From: CAWCLK01 sp963796225
GTDB taxonomy: Bacteria > Actinomycetota > Nitriliruptoria > Nitriliruptorales > Nitriliruptoraceae
DNA: 64,000 nucleotides
Assembly (NCBI GenBank): GCA_963796225.1
Contig: CAWCLK010000008.1
Coordinates: forward strand, 1-64,000
Reading direction: 5' to 3'
The notes beneath the pieces are model-generated. The model was not told the origin of the DNA and ran no database searches. It saw nothing but the letters and a program-made list of their open reading frames with translations. This document shows positions 17,442-26,030 of this stretch, piece by piece. Each line of letters begins with the position of its first letter. Position 1 is the stretch's first letter. The position numbers were made by a program, and so were the translations under genes.

Positions 17442-18503
17442 ATGCCTGTGCGCCCTCGTCCCGTCCTCGTCCTGGCCCTGGTCACCGCCACCGTGCTGGC
17501 GGTCGCCCACGGGTCCGCCTCCGCGCAGTCGCTCGAGGACGTGCGCCGCGACCGTGCCGCGATCCAGCAGCGCCTCGACGCGGCGGCCGAGGACCTGGCC
17601 GGCCTCGAGGCCCGCATCGGGCAGGTGGGCGACCGCACGGAGGCGCTCGAGGCTCGCCTCGCCGAGCTCGAGCAGGTCGCCGACGAGGCCGAGACCCGCG
17701 TCGCCGCACGGGTCCGCGAGCTGTACAAGCGCGGCATCGACACCCCGATCCTGCAGCTGCTGTCGGGCACCGACGCGGCCCACGCCCTCGAGCGCGCCGA
17801 GCTGGCCGGCCACCTGCTGGCCGGGGACCGCGTCGAGATCGAGACCGCCGTGGCCGCCCGGACGCGTGCGTCCGAGGTGGCCGCACGCCTGGCCACCCAG
17901 CAGGCCGACCTGGACGCGGCACAGGCCGAACAGCAGGCCACCCTCGCCACGCTGCGCGAGGACCTCGACCGGGCAGCGGAGCTCGAGGCCCGGCTGGTCG
18001 AGGAACAACGCGAGCGCGAGGCCGAGGCCGCCCGCCGTCGGGCCGCCGCCGAGGCTGCCCGGCGTGCCGCCGCACGTCCGTCGTCGGCCGCCCCGGCCCC
18101 GACGTCCTCCGGGGGGCGCGCCTGCCCGGTGGGCCAGCCGCACTCCTTCACCGACACCTGGGGTGCCCCGCGCTCCGGGGGCCGGCGCCACGAGGGCGTG
18201 GACATCCTGGCCAACTACGGCACACCCGTGTACGCGATCACCTCGGGGACCTGGGACGTCCGCAGCTACGGCTCCAGCGCAGGGAACTGGGCGATCCTGC
18301 GGGGCGACGACGGGACGACCTACTACTACATGCACCTGCAGTCCCACGTCGTCGGCGACGGGGCGCGCGTGGGGGCCGGCCAGCAGACCGGCACGGTCGG
18401 CGACACCGGCAACGCGACCGGGACCCCGCACCTGCACTTCGAGGCGCACCCCGGGGGTGGCGGTGCGGTCAACCCGTACCCGTATGCACGAGCGGCCTGC
18501 TGA
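17442..18503 (+). CDS. Secreted M23-family peptidase with coiled coil
   Basis: 353-residue envelope protein. A signal peptide (about residues 1-28, ending HGSASA/Q) precedes a long coiled coil (about 30-220, rich in Ala, Glu and Arg) of the EnvC/PcsB type. A LytM (M23) domain fills about 225-353. The zinc ligands are visible in GRRHEGVDILA and the HLHFE motif; the second region contains YYYMHL. A single-substitution-free zinc set suggests an active endopeptidase cutting peptidoglycan cross-bridges, or an activator role in division. Transcribed away from korA across a 188-bp region. Confidence 0.88.
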   Translation: MPVRPRPVLVLALVTATVLAVAHGSASAQSLEDVRRDRAAIQQRLDAAAEDLAGLEARIGQVGDRTEALEARLAELEQVADEAETRVAARVRELYKRGIDTPILQLLSGTDAAHALERAELAGHLLAGDRVEIETAVAARTRASEVAARLATQQADLDAAQAEQQATLATLREDLDRAAELEARLVEEQREREAEAARRRAAAEAARRAAARPSSAAPAPTSSGGRACPVGQPHSFTDTWGAPRSGGRRHEGVDILANYGTPVYAITSGTWDVRSYGSSAGNWAILRGDDGTTYYYMHLQSHVVGDGARVGAGQQTGTVGDTGNATGTPHLHFEAHPGGGGAVNPYPYARAAC

Positions 18504-18607
18504 CACGGGCGACACGCGCACGGCCCGGACGAGGTGCTTCACGCCCGCCGAGGACCTGCGTATGGTCGCCGCACGTGTCCGACCGACACCCGCGAAGGAG
18601 GTGGACC

Positions 18608-18724
18608 ATGGATCGCATGATCACGCGAGCAGCACGGCTGCCCATCTCCGCGTGCACGCGCGCCGCATTCCCGGCGTACGTCACCGGCCCCTCCATGGCC
18701 ACCCGCGGGTTCCCCGGTCACTAG
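18608..18724 (+). CDS. 38-residue small protein with very strong ribosome binding site
   Basis: A short open frame beginning MDRMITRAARLPISACTRAA and ending GFPGH. What makes it credible is the near-perfect Shine-Dalgarno AAGGAGGTG seven bases before the ATG, stronger than that of most genes here. It is followed after 19 bases by a strong hairpin and then by another small gene. I do not recognise the peptide. It has a basic start, a mildly hydrophobic middle and no obvious run of a single amino acid, so a classical amino-acid attenuator is not apparent. It may be a leader peptide or a functional microprotein. Confidence 0.5.
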   Translation: MDRMITRAARLPISACTRAAFPAYVTGPSMATRGFPGH

Positions 18725-18743
18725 ACACGACCGAGCAGGATCC

Positions 18744-18768
18744 AGGCGGTGGCCCCCGGCCACCGCCT
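18744..18768 (+). terminator. Strong GC hairpin after the 38-residue ORF
   Basis: Perfect 11-bp inverted repeat AGGCGGTGGCC/GGCCACCGCCT with a CCC loop, followed by TCGTCGTTCGT, a T-enriched stretch in this context. It should act as an intrinsic terminator or attenuator between the short upstream ORF and the 61-residue gene downstream. Confidence 0.65.
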
Positions 18769-18844
18769 TCGTCGTTCGTCCCGCTCTCGGGGACCGGCGG
18801 GCCAGGTGGCCGACCACCTCCCCGACACCCCGAGAGGTATCGAC

Positions 18845-19030
18845 ATGTACGACCAGCTGCACCTCCGTGACTACGCCGACCGCGTGGCACAGTCCGAGCA
18901 GTCCCGCCGCAGACAGTGGTCGAGGCCGCCGCGTCCGCCGAGTGCGTCGCGGTACGCGCTGGCCTCGGCGCTGCGGTCGGCCGCGGACGCGGTCGCCCCG
19001 GCCCCCGGGGCCGACGCGCGCCGCGCCTGA
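18845..19030 (+). CDS. 61-residue hypothetical protein
   Basis: Small basic protein starting MYDQLHLRDYADRVAQSEQS, with an Arg-rich middle (SRRRQWSRPPRPPSASR) and an Ala-rich C-terminus. AGAGG lies about eight bases before the ATG. The N-terminal half looks helical and charged. I cannot assign a family. It lies after the hairpin at 18744-18768 and before a second strong hairpin that separates it from the convergent ftsH gene, which supports it as a real transcribed unit. Confidence 0.5.
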   Translation: MYDQLHLRDYADRVAQSEQSRRRQWSRPPRPPSASRYALASALRSAADAVAPAPGADARRA

Positions 19031-19042
19031 GCCACACCACAC

Positions 19043-19075
19043 CGACCGGGCCGTCCCCACGGGGCGGCCCGGTCG
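19043..19075. terminator. Bidirectional terminator between small gene and ftsH
   Basis: Inverted repeat with outer arms GACCGGGCCG/CGGCCCGGTC (19044-19053 and 19065-19074), extended inside by CCCC/GGGG around AC with one bulged T. It lies in the 48-bp gap between two convergent genes, exactly where a shared terminator is expected. Confidence 0.7.
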
Positions 19076-19078
19076 CGG

Positions 19079-20962
19079 CTATCCGGCCCCGACCAGGGCG
19101 CGCACCTCGTCGCCGTCGACGGTGTCGTCCTCGAGGAGACGGTCGACCAGCTGCTCGAGGGCGTCCCGCTCGGCGCTGAGCAGCTTCTCCGCGGTGGCCT
19201 CGGCCTCGCGCAGGACACGGGCGACCTCGGCGTCGACCTCGCGCTGGGTGTCCTCGGCGAAGGGGCGCTTGCGGAAGGCGGACTGGTCCGGCTGGCCGTA
19301 GCCCACGGGCCCGAGCTGGTCGGACATCCCGAACTCGGACACCATGCGGATGGCGAGCTGGGTGGCGCGGGCCAGGTCGTTGGCGGCCCCGGAGGACAGC
19401 TGGCCCGTGAGCAGGCGTTCGGCCACGCGGCCACCCATCATCACCGCGAGCTGATCCTCCATCTCCTCGCGTGTCAGCAGCCGCTTCTCGGCCTCGGGCA
19501 GCTGCTCGGTCAGTCCCAGGGCGCGCCCCGACGGCAGGATCGTGACCTTGGTCACCGGGTCGGAGTGGGGTGTCAGCACGCCCACGACCGCGTGCCCGGA
19601 CTCGTGCACGGCGACCCGGTCGCGTTCCTGGTCGCGCAGGATCGAGGAGTCCTGGCGCTGGCCGAGGATGAGGCGGTCGCGGGCCTGGTCGAGGTCGGCG
19701 TCGCTGACGGCGTGACGCTGGTCCCGGACCGCGATCAGCGCCGCCTCGTTGACGAGGTTGGACAGCTCGGCGCCGGAGAAGCCGGGCGTGCCCCGGGCGA
19801 CGCGTTCGAGGTCGACGTCGCCGGCCATGGCGACCGAGCGCGCGTGGATCTCGAGGATGGCCTCGCGCTCGGGCTGGGTCGGCAGGTTGACGTCGATGGT
19901 GCGGTCGAAGCGACCCGGGCGGGTCAGGGCGTCGTCGAGCATCTCGGCGCGGTTGGTCGCCGCGATCACGACGATGCCCTCGCTGGGGTCGAACCCGTCC
20001 ATCTCGGCCAGGATCTGGTTGAGCGTCTGCTCCTGTTCGTTGTGCGACCCGATCGTCGAGTCGCCGCCGCGCTTGCGACCGATCGAGTCGAGCTCGTCGA
20101 TGAAGATGATCGCCGGCGCCTTCTCGCGCGCCTTGGCGAACAGGTCGCGGACGCGGGACGCCCCCACGCCGACGACCATCTCGACGAACTCGGAGCCGGC
20201 CGAGGCGAAGAACGGCACCTCCGCCTCCCCGGCGACCGCGCGGGCCAGCATGGTCTTGCCCGTCCCGGGTGGGCCGACGAGCAGGATCCCGCCGGGGCCG
20301 CGCGCGCCGACACGGCGGTAGTCGGCGGGACGCCGCAGGTAGTCGACGACCTCGCGGATCTCCTGCTTGGTGGTGTCGTACCCGGCGATGTCGTCGAACG
20401 TGGTCTCGGGGCGGGTGGCCGAGGTGAGCTCCTTCGCCTTGGACTTCCCGAGGCTCATGGGGCCCATGCCGCCGCCCCCGCTCATGGCGTTGCGAGCGCG
20501 GCGCGACAACCACCAGAACACGCCGATGAGGAGCAGGAAGGGCAGCAGGTTCGCGACGATGGCGATCCACCCGCCCTGGCTCGGCGCGGTGGCCTCGATG
20601 CTCACGCCGTTGTCCTGGAGGGTCTGGGTGAGCTGGCGCGTGTCGAGGGCGACGGGGGCCACGGTCGAGAACGCGTCGCCGTTGTCACGCTCGCCGTCGA
20701 TCCGACCCTCCGGCCCGATGGTGACCTGTGAGACGTTGCCGGACTCCACGGCATCGACGAACTCGGTGTAGGTCAACGACTCGGGGCCACCGCCGCGCGG
20801 GATCAGGACGACACCGAGCAGCACCACGGCCAGCAGCGCGAAGGGCAGCCACCGCCGCCAGTCCGGGGAGGACTGGCCTCCCGCCCCACGGCGGCGGCGC
20901 CGACCGCGGCGTTCGGGGTCGCCGGGGTCGGTCGGGAGGTGGGACGGGGGGTGCTGGGACAC
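19079..20962 (-). CDS. ftsH: ATP-dependent zinc metalloprotease FtsH
   Basis: 627-residue membrane-anchored AAA protease that degrades unfolded and regulatory membrane proteins. Order: Arg-rich cytoplasmic start, first membrane segment (WLPFALLAVVLLGVVLI), extracytoplasmic domain, second segment (ANLLPFLLLIGVFWWL), then AAA with Walker A GPPGTGKT, the pore loop around FVEMVVGVGASRV, Walker B FIDELDSIG and the SRH (TNRAEMLDDALTRPGRFDR). The zinc site HESGH is near residue 450. The GTG start at 20962 is the only in-frame start near the expected N-terminus. Length is typical. Confidence 0.96.
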   Translation of the reverse strand: MSQHPPSHLPTDPGDPERRGRRRRRGAGGQSSPDWRRWLPFALLAVVLLGVVLIPRGGGPESLTYTEFVDAVESGNVSQVTIGPEGRIDGERDNGDAFSTVAPVALDTRQLTQTLQDNGVSIEATAPSQGGWIAIVANLLPFLLLIGVFWWLSRRARNAMSGGGGMGPMSLGKSKAKELTSATRPETTFDDIAGYDTTKQEIREVVDYLRRPADYRRVGARGPGGILLVGPPGTGKTMLARAVAGEAEVPFFASAGSEFVEMVVGVGASRVRDLFAKAREKAPAIIFIDELDSIGRKRGGDSTIGSHNEQEQTLNQILAEMDGFDPSEGIVVIAATNRAEMLDDALTRPGRFDRTIDVNLPTQPEREAILEIHARSVAMAGDVDLERVARGTPGFSGAELSNLVNEAALIAVRDQRHAVSDADLDQARDRLILGQRQDSSILRDQERDRVAVHESGHAVVGVLTPHSDPVTKVTILPSGRALGLTEQLPEAEKRLLTREEMEDQLAVMMGGRVAERLLTGQLSSGAANDLARATQLAIRMVSEFGMSDQLGPVGYGQPDQSAFRKRPFAEDTQREVDAEVARVLREAEATAEKLLSAERDALEQLVDRLLEDDTVDGDEVRALVGAG

Positions 20963-21082
20963 GTGACGGGCCTGCTGGGTGGCCGGAGGTGGGCTGCCAC
21001 GAGTTCGTGGCCGAGTACGGGACCGGGGCGGGGTGGGGGGTCCGATCGTCCGGTGGTCCCGACGGCCCTACGCTGCCGCGCC

Positions 21083-22592
21083 ATGGACACCCCCGAACTC
21101 CTGACCTCCCTGCCCGCCGGGATGCCGCTGCTGGTCGGTGGCGACCGCGTGGTCCACGTCGACGAGCAGCTCGCCGCCGCCTGGTCGCCGGGCGACCGAC
21201 TGATCGTCCTCGACGACACCGGCGACGTGCTGCACGTCCCGGCCGACGCCCAGGCCACGGCCGAGGCCGCCGTGACCCGCGCGGTCGAGGCCTTCGGCCG
21301 CATGGGCGCGGTCACCGACGAGCAGGTGTCGGCCTTCTACGAGGCCTTCGCCCGCCGGCTCGAGGACGACGAGGTCTTCGCCCCCATCGCGACCGCGAAC
21401 GCCGATGACGTCGAGGACGCCCGGCGGCGTGGCCGTTCGACCACGCGGCTGCAGCTGTCCGCCACGATGCGGGCCGACATGGTCGCGGGACTGCGCGGAT
21501 GGCGCGACATGCCGCCCCGCCGCGGCCAGGTCCTGGACCAGCTCGACCACGGCGACTGGCAGGTCGAGCAGGTCGTCGACGGCCTCGGCGTCGTCGCGTT
21601 CGTCTTCGAGGGCCGCCCCAACGTGTTCGCCGACGCGACCGGCGTGCTGCGGTCGGGCAACACGGTCGTCTTCCGCATCGGCTCGGACGCCCTGCGGACC
21701 GCCCGGGCACTGGTCGAGCACGCGCTGGACCCGGCGCTGCAGGAGGCCGGTCTGCCCGACGGTGCCGCGTCGCTGGTCGACGCCTCGTCGCGTGCCGCCG
21801 GGTGGGCGATGCTGTCCGACCCGCGACTGGCGCTCGCGGTCGCCCGCGGGATCCGGGCACGCGGTCTCGCAGCTCGGCGCCGTGGCCCGCCAGGCCGGCA
21901 ACCCCGTGTCCCTGCACGGCACCGGCGGGGCGTGGGTCGTGGCTGGCCCGTCCGCCGACCCCGACCGGCTCCGTGCGACGGTGCAGCACTCGCTGGACCG
22001 CAAGGTCTGCAACACCCTCAACACCTGCTGCATCGTCGCCGACCGTGCCGACGAGCTCGTGCCGGCCCTGCTCGAGGGCCTCGAGGCGGCCGGGGCGGCA
22101 CGGGGCGCGGTCGGTCGCCTGCACGTGCGCCAGGGCGACGAGCGGTTCGTGCCCAACGACTGGTTCGCCCGCGAGGTCGACGTCCCCCGCGCCGACGGCA
22201 TCCACCGCGAGTTCCAGGCCACCGTGATCGACGGCCGGCAGCTCGGGCACGAGTGGGAGTGGGAGGACGCCCCGGAGATGACGCTGGCCGTCGTCGCCGA
22301 CGTCGACGAGGCCGTGGCGCTGTTCAACACGCAGTCGCCCCGGTTCGCCGCCTCGCTGGTCGCCGAGGACGACGCCGAGCACGCCGCCTTCTTCGACGCG
22401 GTCGACGCCCCGTTCGTGGGCGACGGGTTCACCCGCTGGGTGGACGGCCAGTACGCGCTCGGCACACCCGAGCTCGGCCTCAGCAACTGGGAGACGGGGC
22501 GCCTGTTCGGGCGCTCGGGGATCCTGTCCGGCGACTCGGTGTACACCGTCCGACTGCGCGCCACCGTCCGCGATCCCGGCCTGCACCGCTGA
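21083..22592 (+). CDS. ProA-like glutamate-5-semialdehyde dehydrogenase family protein (frameshifted)
   Basis: Aldehyde dehydrogenase of the ProA group, which reduces gamma-glutamyl phosphate in proline synthesis. The catalytic cysteine region reads DRKVCNTLNTCCIV, as in ProA, with GLGVVAFVFEGRPNVFADA and RSGNTVVFRIGSDA upstream. An N-terminal section of about 60 residues precedes the usual start of the family. The frame breaks at the G run 21848-21850; dropping one G gives ARGSGHAVSQLG and an unbroken protein of about 502 residues. No proB is adjacent, and residues differ from standard ProA in several family motifs, so it may be a paralog acting on another acyl phosphate or aldehyde. ATG 21083. 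Confidence 0.65.
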
Positions 22593-22651
22593 CGGACCGG
22601 GACGGTCCCGGCGGTACCGTTCCCGCATCGAGAAGGTGCGGGAGGGCAGGC

Positions 22652-24373
22652 ATGGGCTTCGACTACGACGTCGTCATCGTCGGCAGCGGCTTCGGGGGCA
22701 GCGTCTCGGCGCTGCGGCTGACCGAGAAGGGCTACCGCGTCGCGGTGCTCGAGTGCGGGAAGCGCTGGACGAAGGACACCCTGCCCGAGACCAACTGGGA
22801 CGCGAAGAACTTCTTCTGGTTCCCGAAGCTCGGCATGCGCGGGTTCCAGCGCATGACGCTGCTCAAGGACGTGTTCGTCGTGTCCGGCTCGGCGGTCGGC
22901 GGCGGGTCGGTGGTGTACGCCAACACGCTCTACGAACCCCTGCCCGCCTACTACCGCGACCCGCAGTGGGCCGACATCGCCGACTGGCAGGCCGAGTACC
23001 GGCCGTTCTACGACCAGGCCAAGCGGATGCTCGGCGTCACCGAGACCCCCTTCGAGACGCCGGCCGACCGCGTGATGAAGCAGGTCGCCGACCGCATGGG
23101 CGTGGCCGACACCTACCACCCCACCCCCGTCGGCGTGTGGTTCGGCACCCCCGGTGAGCGCGTGTCCGACCCGTACTTCGGCGGCGAGGGTCCCGATCGC
23201 GTGGGCTGCATCCGGTGCGGCGGCTGCATGGTGGGCTGCCGCCACGAGGCCAAGAACTCCCTCGACCACAACTACCTCTACCTCGCCGAGAAGCACGGCG
23301 CGGTGGTCATGGCGGAACGCCAGGTCACCGACATCCGCCCCATGCCCGGCGGCGGCTACCGCGTGGTGTCCGACCGCCCCGGCGCGATCCGCCGCCACGA
23401 GTGGATGGAGGTCACCGCCGAGCAGGTGATCGTGTCGGCCGGGGCGCTCGGCACGCAGAAGCTCCTGCACGCGCTGAAGGACGAGGGGTCGCTGCCGAAC
23501 ATCTCGCCGCGGCTCGGCCAGCTCACGCGCACCAACTCCGAGGCGATCCTGGGCGCCACCGCGAAGGACTTCTCGACCGACTACTCGACAGGCGTCGCGA
23601 TCACGTCCTCCATCCACGTGAACGAGGACACCCACGTCGAACCGGTCCGCTACCCGAAGGGCTCCAACGCCATCGCGATGCTGACCGCCCCGCTGGTCGA
23701 GGGCGGTGGCCGCATCCCGCGACCGCTGAAGTTCGTGCTGTCGATCCTCCTGCACCCGCTGCGGTTCCTGAAGGAGCTCAGCAAGCGTCGCTGGTCCGAG
23801 AAGGGGATCATCCTGCTGGTCATGCAGAGCCTCGACAACTCGCTGACCACGCGCCGGGTGAAGGGCCCGTTCGGCGCGCACCTGACGACCGAGCAGGGGC
23901 ACGGCGACCCCAACCCGTCGTGGATCCCCGCCGCCGGCGAGGTCGCCAACCACGCGGCCGACGTGATGGGCGGCGGGGCGTTCGGGTCGATCTTCGAGGC
24001 CACCCTCGACGTGCCCACCACCGCCCACATCATCGGTGGGTGCCCCATCGGCACCTCGCCCGACGCCGGCGTCATCGACCCGTACCACCGCGTCTTCGGG
24101 CACCCGGGACTGCACGTGTGCGACGGGGCGGCGGTCACCGCCAACCTCGGCGTCAATCCGTCCCTGACCATCACCGCGATGACCGAGCGGGCCATGTCGA
24201 TGTGGCCGAACGCGGGCGAGGCGGACCCGCGTCCGCCGCTCGGCGCCGACTACGAGCCCGTCGCCCCGGTCCCCCCACGGGCCCCGGCGGTGCCCTCCGA
24301 CGCGCCGGCCGCACTGCGCCTGCTGCCCGTGGCGTCGTCCGAGCCCGCTCCGGACCGGGAGATCGCCGGCTGA
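22652..24373 (+). CDS. GMC-family FAD oxidoreductase, cholesterol-oxidase-like
   Basis: 573-residue flavoprotein. The FAD-binding Rossmann motif VIVGSGFGGSVSALRL opens the protein, followed by GSAVGGGSVVYAN. A cysteine-rich stretch, CIRCGGCMVGCRHEAKNSL, sits near residue 190, as in actinobacterial ChoD-type proteins. HIIGGCPIGTSPDAGVID and NLGVNPSLTITAM form the C-terminal catalytic/FAD region. The last 40 residues are Pro/Ala-rich and probably disordered. Start ATG 22652 follows GGAGGGCAGG. Substrate is unproven: a sterol or other hydrophobic alcohol is likely from family resemblance. Encoded 59 bp after the ProA-like gene. Confidence 0.82.
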   Translation: MGFDYDVVIVGSGFGGSVSALRLTEKGYRVAVLECGKRWTKDTLPETNWDAKNFFWFPKLGMRGFQRMTLLKDVFVVSGSAVGGGSVVYANTLYEPLPAYYRDPQWADIADWQAEYRPFYDQAKRMLGVTETPFETPADRVMKQVADRMGVADTYHPTPVGVWFGTPGERVSDPYFGGEGPDRVGCIRCGGCMVGCRHEAKNSLDHNYLYLAEKHGAVVMAERQVTDIRPMPGGGYRVVSDRPGAIRRHEWMEVTAEQVIVSAGALGTQKLLHALKDEGSLPNISPRLGQLTRTNSEAILGATAKDFSTDYSTGVAITSSIHVNEDTHVEPVRYPKGSNAIAMLTAPLVEGGGRIPRPLKFVLSILLHPLRFLKELSKRRWSEKGIILLVMQSLDNSLTTRRVKGPFGAHLTTEQGHGDPNPSWIPAAGEVANHAADVMGGGAFGSIFEATLDVPTTAHIIGGCPIGTSPDAGVIDPYHRVFGHPGLHVCDGAAVTANLGVNPSLTITAMTERAMSMWPNAGEADPRPPLGADYEPVAPVPPRAPAVPSDAPAALRLLPVASSEPAPDREIAG

Positions 24374-24384
24374 CCGGACCGGCG

Positions 24385-25071
24385 TCAGTGGGGCGGGTCG
24401 AAGACCGGCCCGAAGGGGCCGTGCGGCGGCGTGTCGTCCTGCGGCCACAGCCGGTGGCGTCGTGCCGCGAGCAGCTCGGCCACCAGGGTGCAGCGCCCGC
24501 AGGTGGCACGGTGGTCCGCCGCCCCGTCGTCGCCGTCACGCAGCGCCCGGCGCACGGCCTGCCAGCCGGGGCAGTCGCTGTCCGGCACGGCCGCGACGTC
24601 GAGCCGCGAGGCCACCGCTGCCCGTGCGGATTCGAGCGCCGCACCCGGGACGGCCAGGGCCCGCGCGAGGCGCTCGGGGTCCGCCAGTTCCACCTCGACC
24701 ACGCGGACCAGGGCGAGCTGGTGGCGTGCCAGCCGCGGCAGGACCGGCAGGGCATGACCGGTGGCCTCGACCACGTGCGCGATGGCGAGGAAGGCGACCG
24801 CGACCGCGTCGACGGCCACCGTGCCCGACTCGATCCCTGCCAGCCCCGCCGACACGGCGGTCTGTGCCAGGGCCTGTCGCCTGTGCCGGTCCCCGCGCCC
24901 CGCCTCCGCCAGGCGTGTGAGCACGGGTGCCAACGTCCGCCGCACCTGTCGCGCCGACGTCCGGTCGCCGTCCGCGTAGCGGGCGACCATCGCCGCCAGG
25001 TCCGGTGGGGACCATCGCGGCGGCCGACGCCCCGGCGGCAGGGGCGTCGGGGGTGGGGGTAGGTAGGCCAC
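24385..25071 (-). CDS. Hypothetical protein with C-terminal HX3CX2C motif
   Basis: 228-residue, largely helical, Ala/Arg-rich protein without membrane segments. The N-terminus is Pro-rich. Near the C-terminus it has DCPGW and then DHRATCGRCTLVAELLAARR, which contains HX3CX2C, the metal motif of zinc-binding anti-sigma factors, although here it lies at the opposite end from usual. GTG 25071 is preferred because GGGAGG lies four bases upstream; a longer in-frame start exists at 25113. I do not recognise the family. It faces the GMC oxidoreductase with only 11 bp between stops and is divergent from the enoyl-CoA hydratase gene. Confidence 0.6.
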   Translation of the reverse strand: MAYLPPPPTPLPPGRRPPRWSPPDLAAMVARYADGDRTSARQVRRTLAPVLTRLAEAGRGDRHRRQALAQTAVSAGLAGIESGTVAVDAVAVAFLAIAHVVEATGHALPVLPRLARHQLALVRVVEVELADPERLARALAVPGAALESARAAVASRLDVAAVPDSDCPGWQAVRRALRDGDDGAADHRATCGRCTLVAELLAARRHRLWPQDDTPPHGPFGPVFDPPH

Positions 25072-25175
25072 GTCGCCTCCCGGACGAGGAACGCTCCACC
25101 TCCCGTCGGCCACCCCGTGCGGGACTCAAGCCCCTGTAGCCTCTGCGGCCCTCCACCCGACGGCAAGGGGTCGCG

Positions 25176-25970
25176 ATGTCCGGCGTCCAGGTCGAACGCC
25201 ACGACGACGGCGTCGCCGTCGTCACCCTCGACGACCCCGATCGTCGCAATGCGATGACCGTCGAGATGGGCGAGGCGATCCAGTCGACCTTCGCCCACCT
25301 GGCGACGGACCCGGACCTGCGGGTGGCCGTGCTGACCGGCGCCCCGCCGGCGTTCTCGGCCGGCGGAGACCTCGCCATGCTCGAGGACTTCGCGACGCGG
25401 ACCCGCGACGAGGGGTTCGACGCCTCCTCGGAGATGCGCGCCTTCTACGAGCGCTTCCTGTCGGTACGCACCCTGCCGGTGCCCGTGATCGCGGCGATCA
25501 ACGGCCACGCGGTCGGCGCCGGCCTGTGCGTCGCCCTGGCCTGTGACCTGCGCCTGGTGGCCGACGAGGCCAAGGTCGGCCTGAACTTCGCCCGGCTCGC
25601 GCTGCACCCCGGCATGGGTGGGTCGTGGCTGTTGCCCCGGGCCGTCGGTCCGCAGCGGGGCGCCGAGTGGCTCTACACGGGACGGCTCGTGTCGGGGACC
25701 GAGGCGGCTGCCGCCGGACTGGCCCTGCGGTCGCTGCCCGCGGACGACGTGCTGCCCGCGGCGCTGGAGCTCGCGGGCGAGATCGCCGCGTCCAGCCCGC
25801 TGGTCGTCCGCCAGCTCAAGCTCTCGCTCGAGCACGCCCCGACCACGACGCTGGCCGACCAGCTCGACCGCGAGGCCGCGGCGCAGGCCGTCAACTACGG
25901 CACCGACGACTTCCGCGAAGGTCTGGCCGCCGGCCGCGAGCGGCGCACCCCACGCTTCACCGGGCAGTAG
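25176..25970 (+). CDS. Enoyl-CoA hydratase/isomerase family protein
   Basis: 264-residue crotonase-fold enzyme. The acyl-CoA oxyanion segments are visible as AFSAGGDLAML and AINGHAVGAGLCVALACDLRLV, and the third conserved block is LALHPGMGGSWLLPRAVG. The Glu at the hydratase active site is not at the usual position in the second block, where the segment reads LNFARLALHPG, so hydratase versus isomerase or another crotonase activity cannot be decided. AAGGGG precedes the ATG. It ends in front of a very strong terminator. Possibly part of fatty-acid degradation together with the acyl-CoA dehydrogenase 0.6 kb downstream. Confidence 0.82.
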   Translation: MSGVQVERHDDGVAVVTLDDPDRRNAMTVEMGEAIQSTFAHLATDPDLRVAVLTGAPPAFSAGGDLAMLEDFATRTRDEGFDASSEMRAFYERFLSVRTLPVPVIAAINGHAVGAGLCVALACDLRLVADEAKVGLNFARLALHPGMGGSWLLPRAVGPQRGAEWLYTGRLVSGTEAAAAGLALRSLPADDVLPAALELAGEIAASSPLVVRQLKLSLEHAPTTTLADQLDREAAAQAVNYGTDDFREGLAAGRERRTPRFTGQ

Positions 25971-25981
25971 TCAGGCACGCG

Positions 25982-26015
25982 CGAGGGGCCGGACGATCGC
26001 TCGTCCGGCCCCTCG
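25982..26015. terminator. Perfect 15-bp stem bidirectional terminator
   Basis: Arms CGAGGGGCCGGACGA and TCGTCCGGCCCCTCG flank a TCGC loop without any mismatch. It lies between the stop of the enoyl-CoA hydratase gene and the convergent membrane-protein gene, so it should terminate both. There is no long T tract, as is common in GC-rich actinobacteria. Confidence 0.8.
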
Positions 26016-26030
26016 TACGGTCGATGGTGG

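Noticed and set aside
15394..18870. Very long open frame on the plus strand opposite korA and beyond
   Set aside because: Antisense shadow of korA and then an alternative frame of the M23 gene; the translation is Arg/Val/Gly-rich without motifs. Long spurious frames are normal at this GC content.
19565..20731. Plus-strand frame opposite ftsH
   Set aside because: Shadow of ftsH with no motif; ftsH has all AAA and protease motifs.
21068..24448. 1126-codon minus-strand frame opposite the ProA-like and GMC genes
   Set aside because: The two plus-strand genes carry strong family motifs and ribosome sites; the antisense frame shows none and is compositionally biased.
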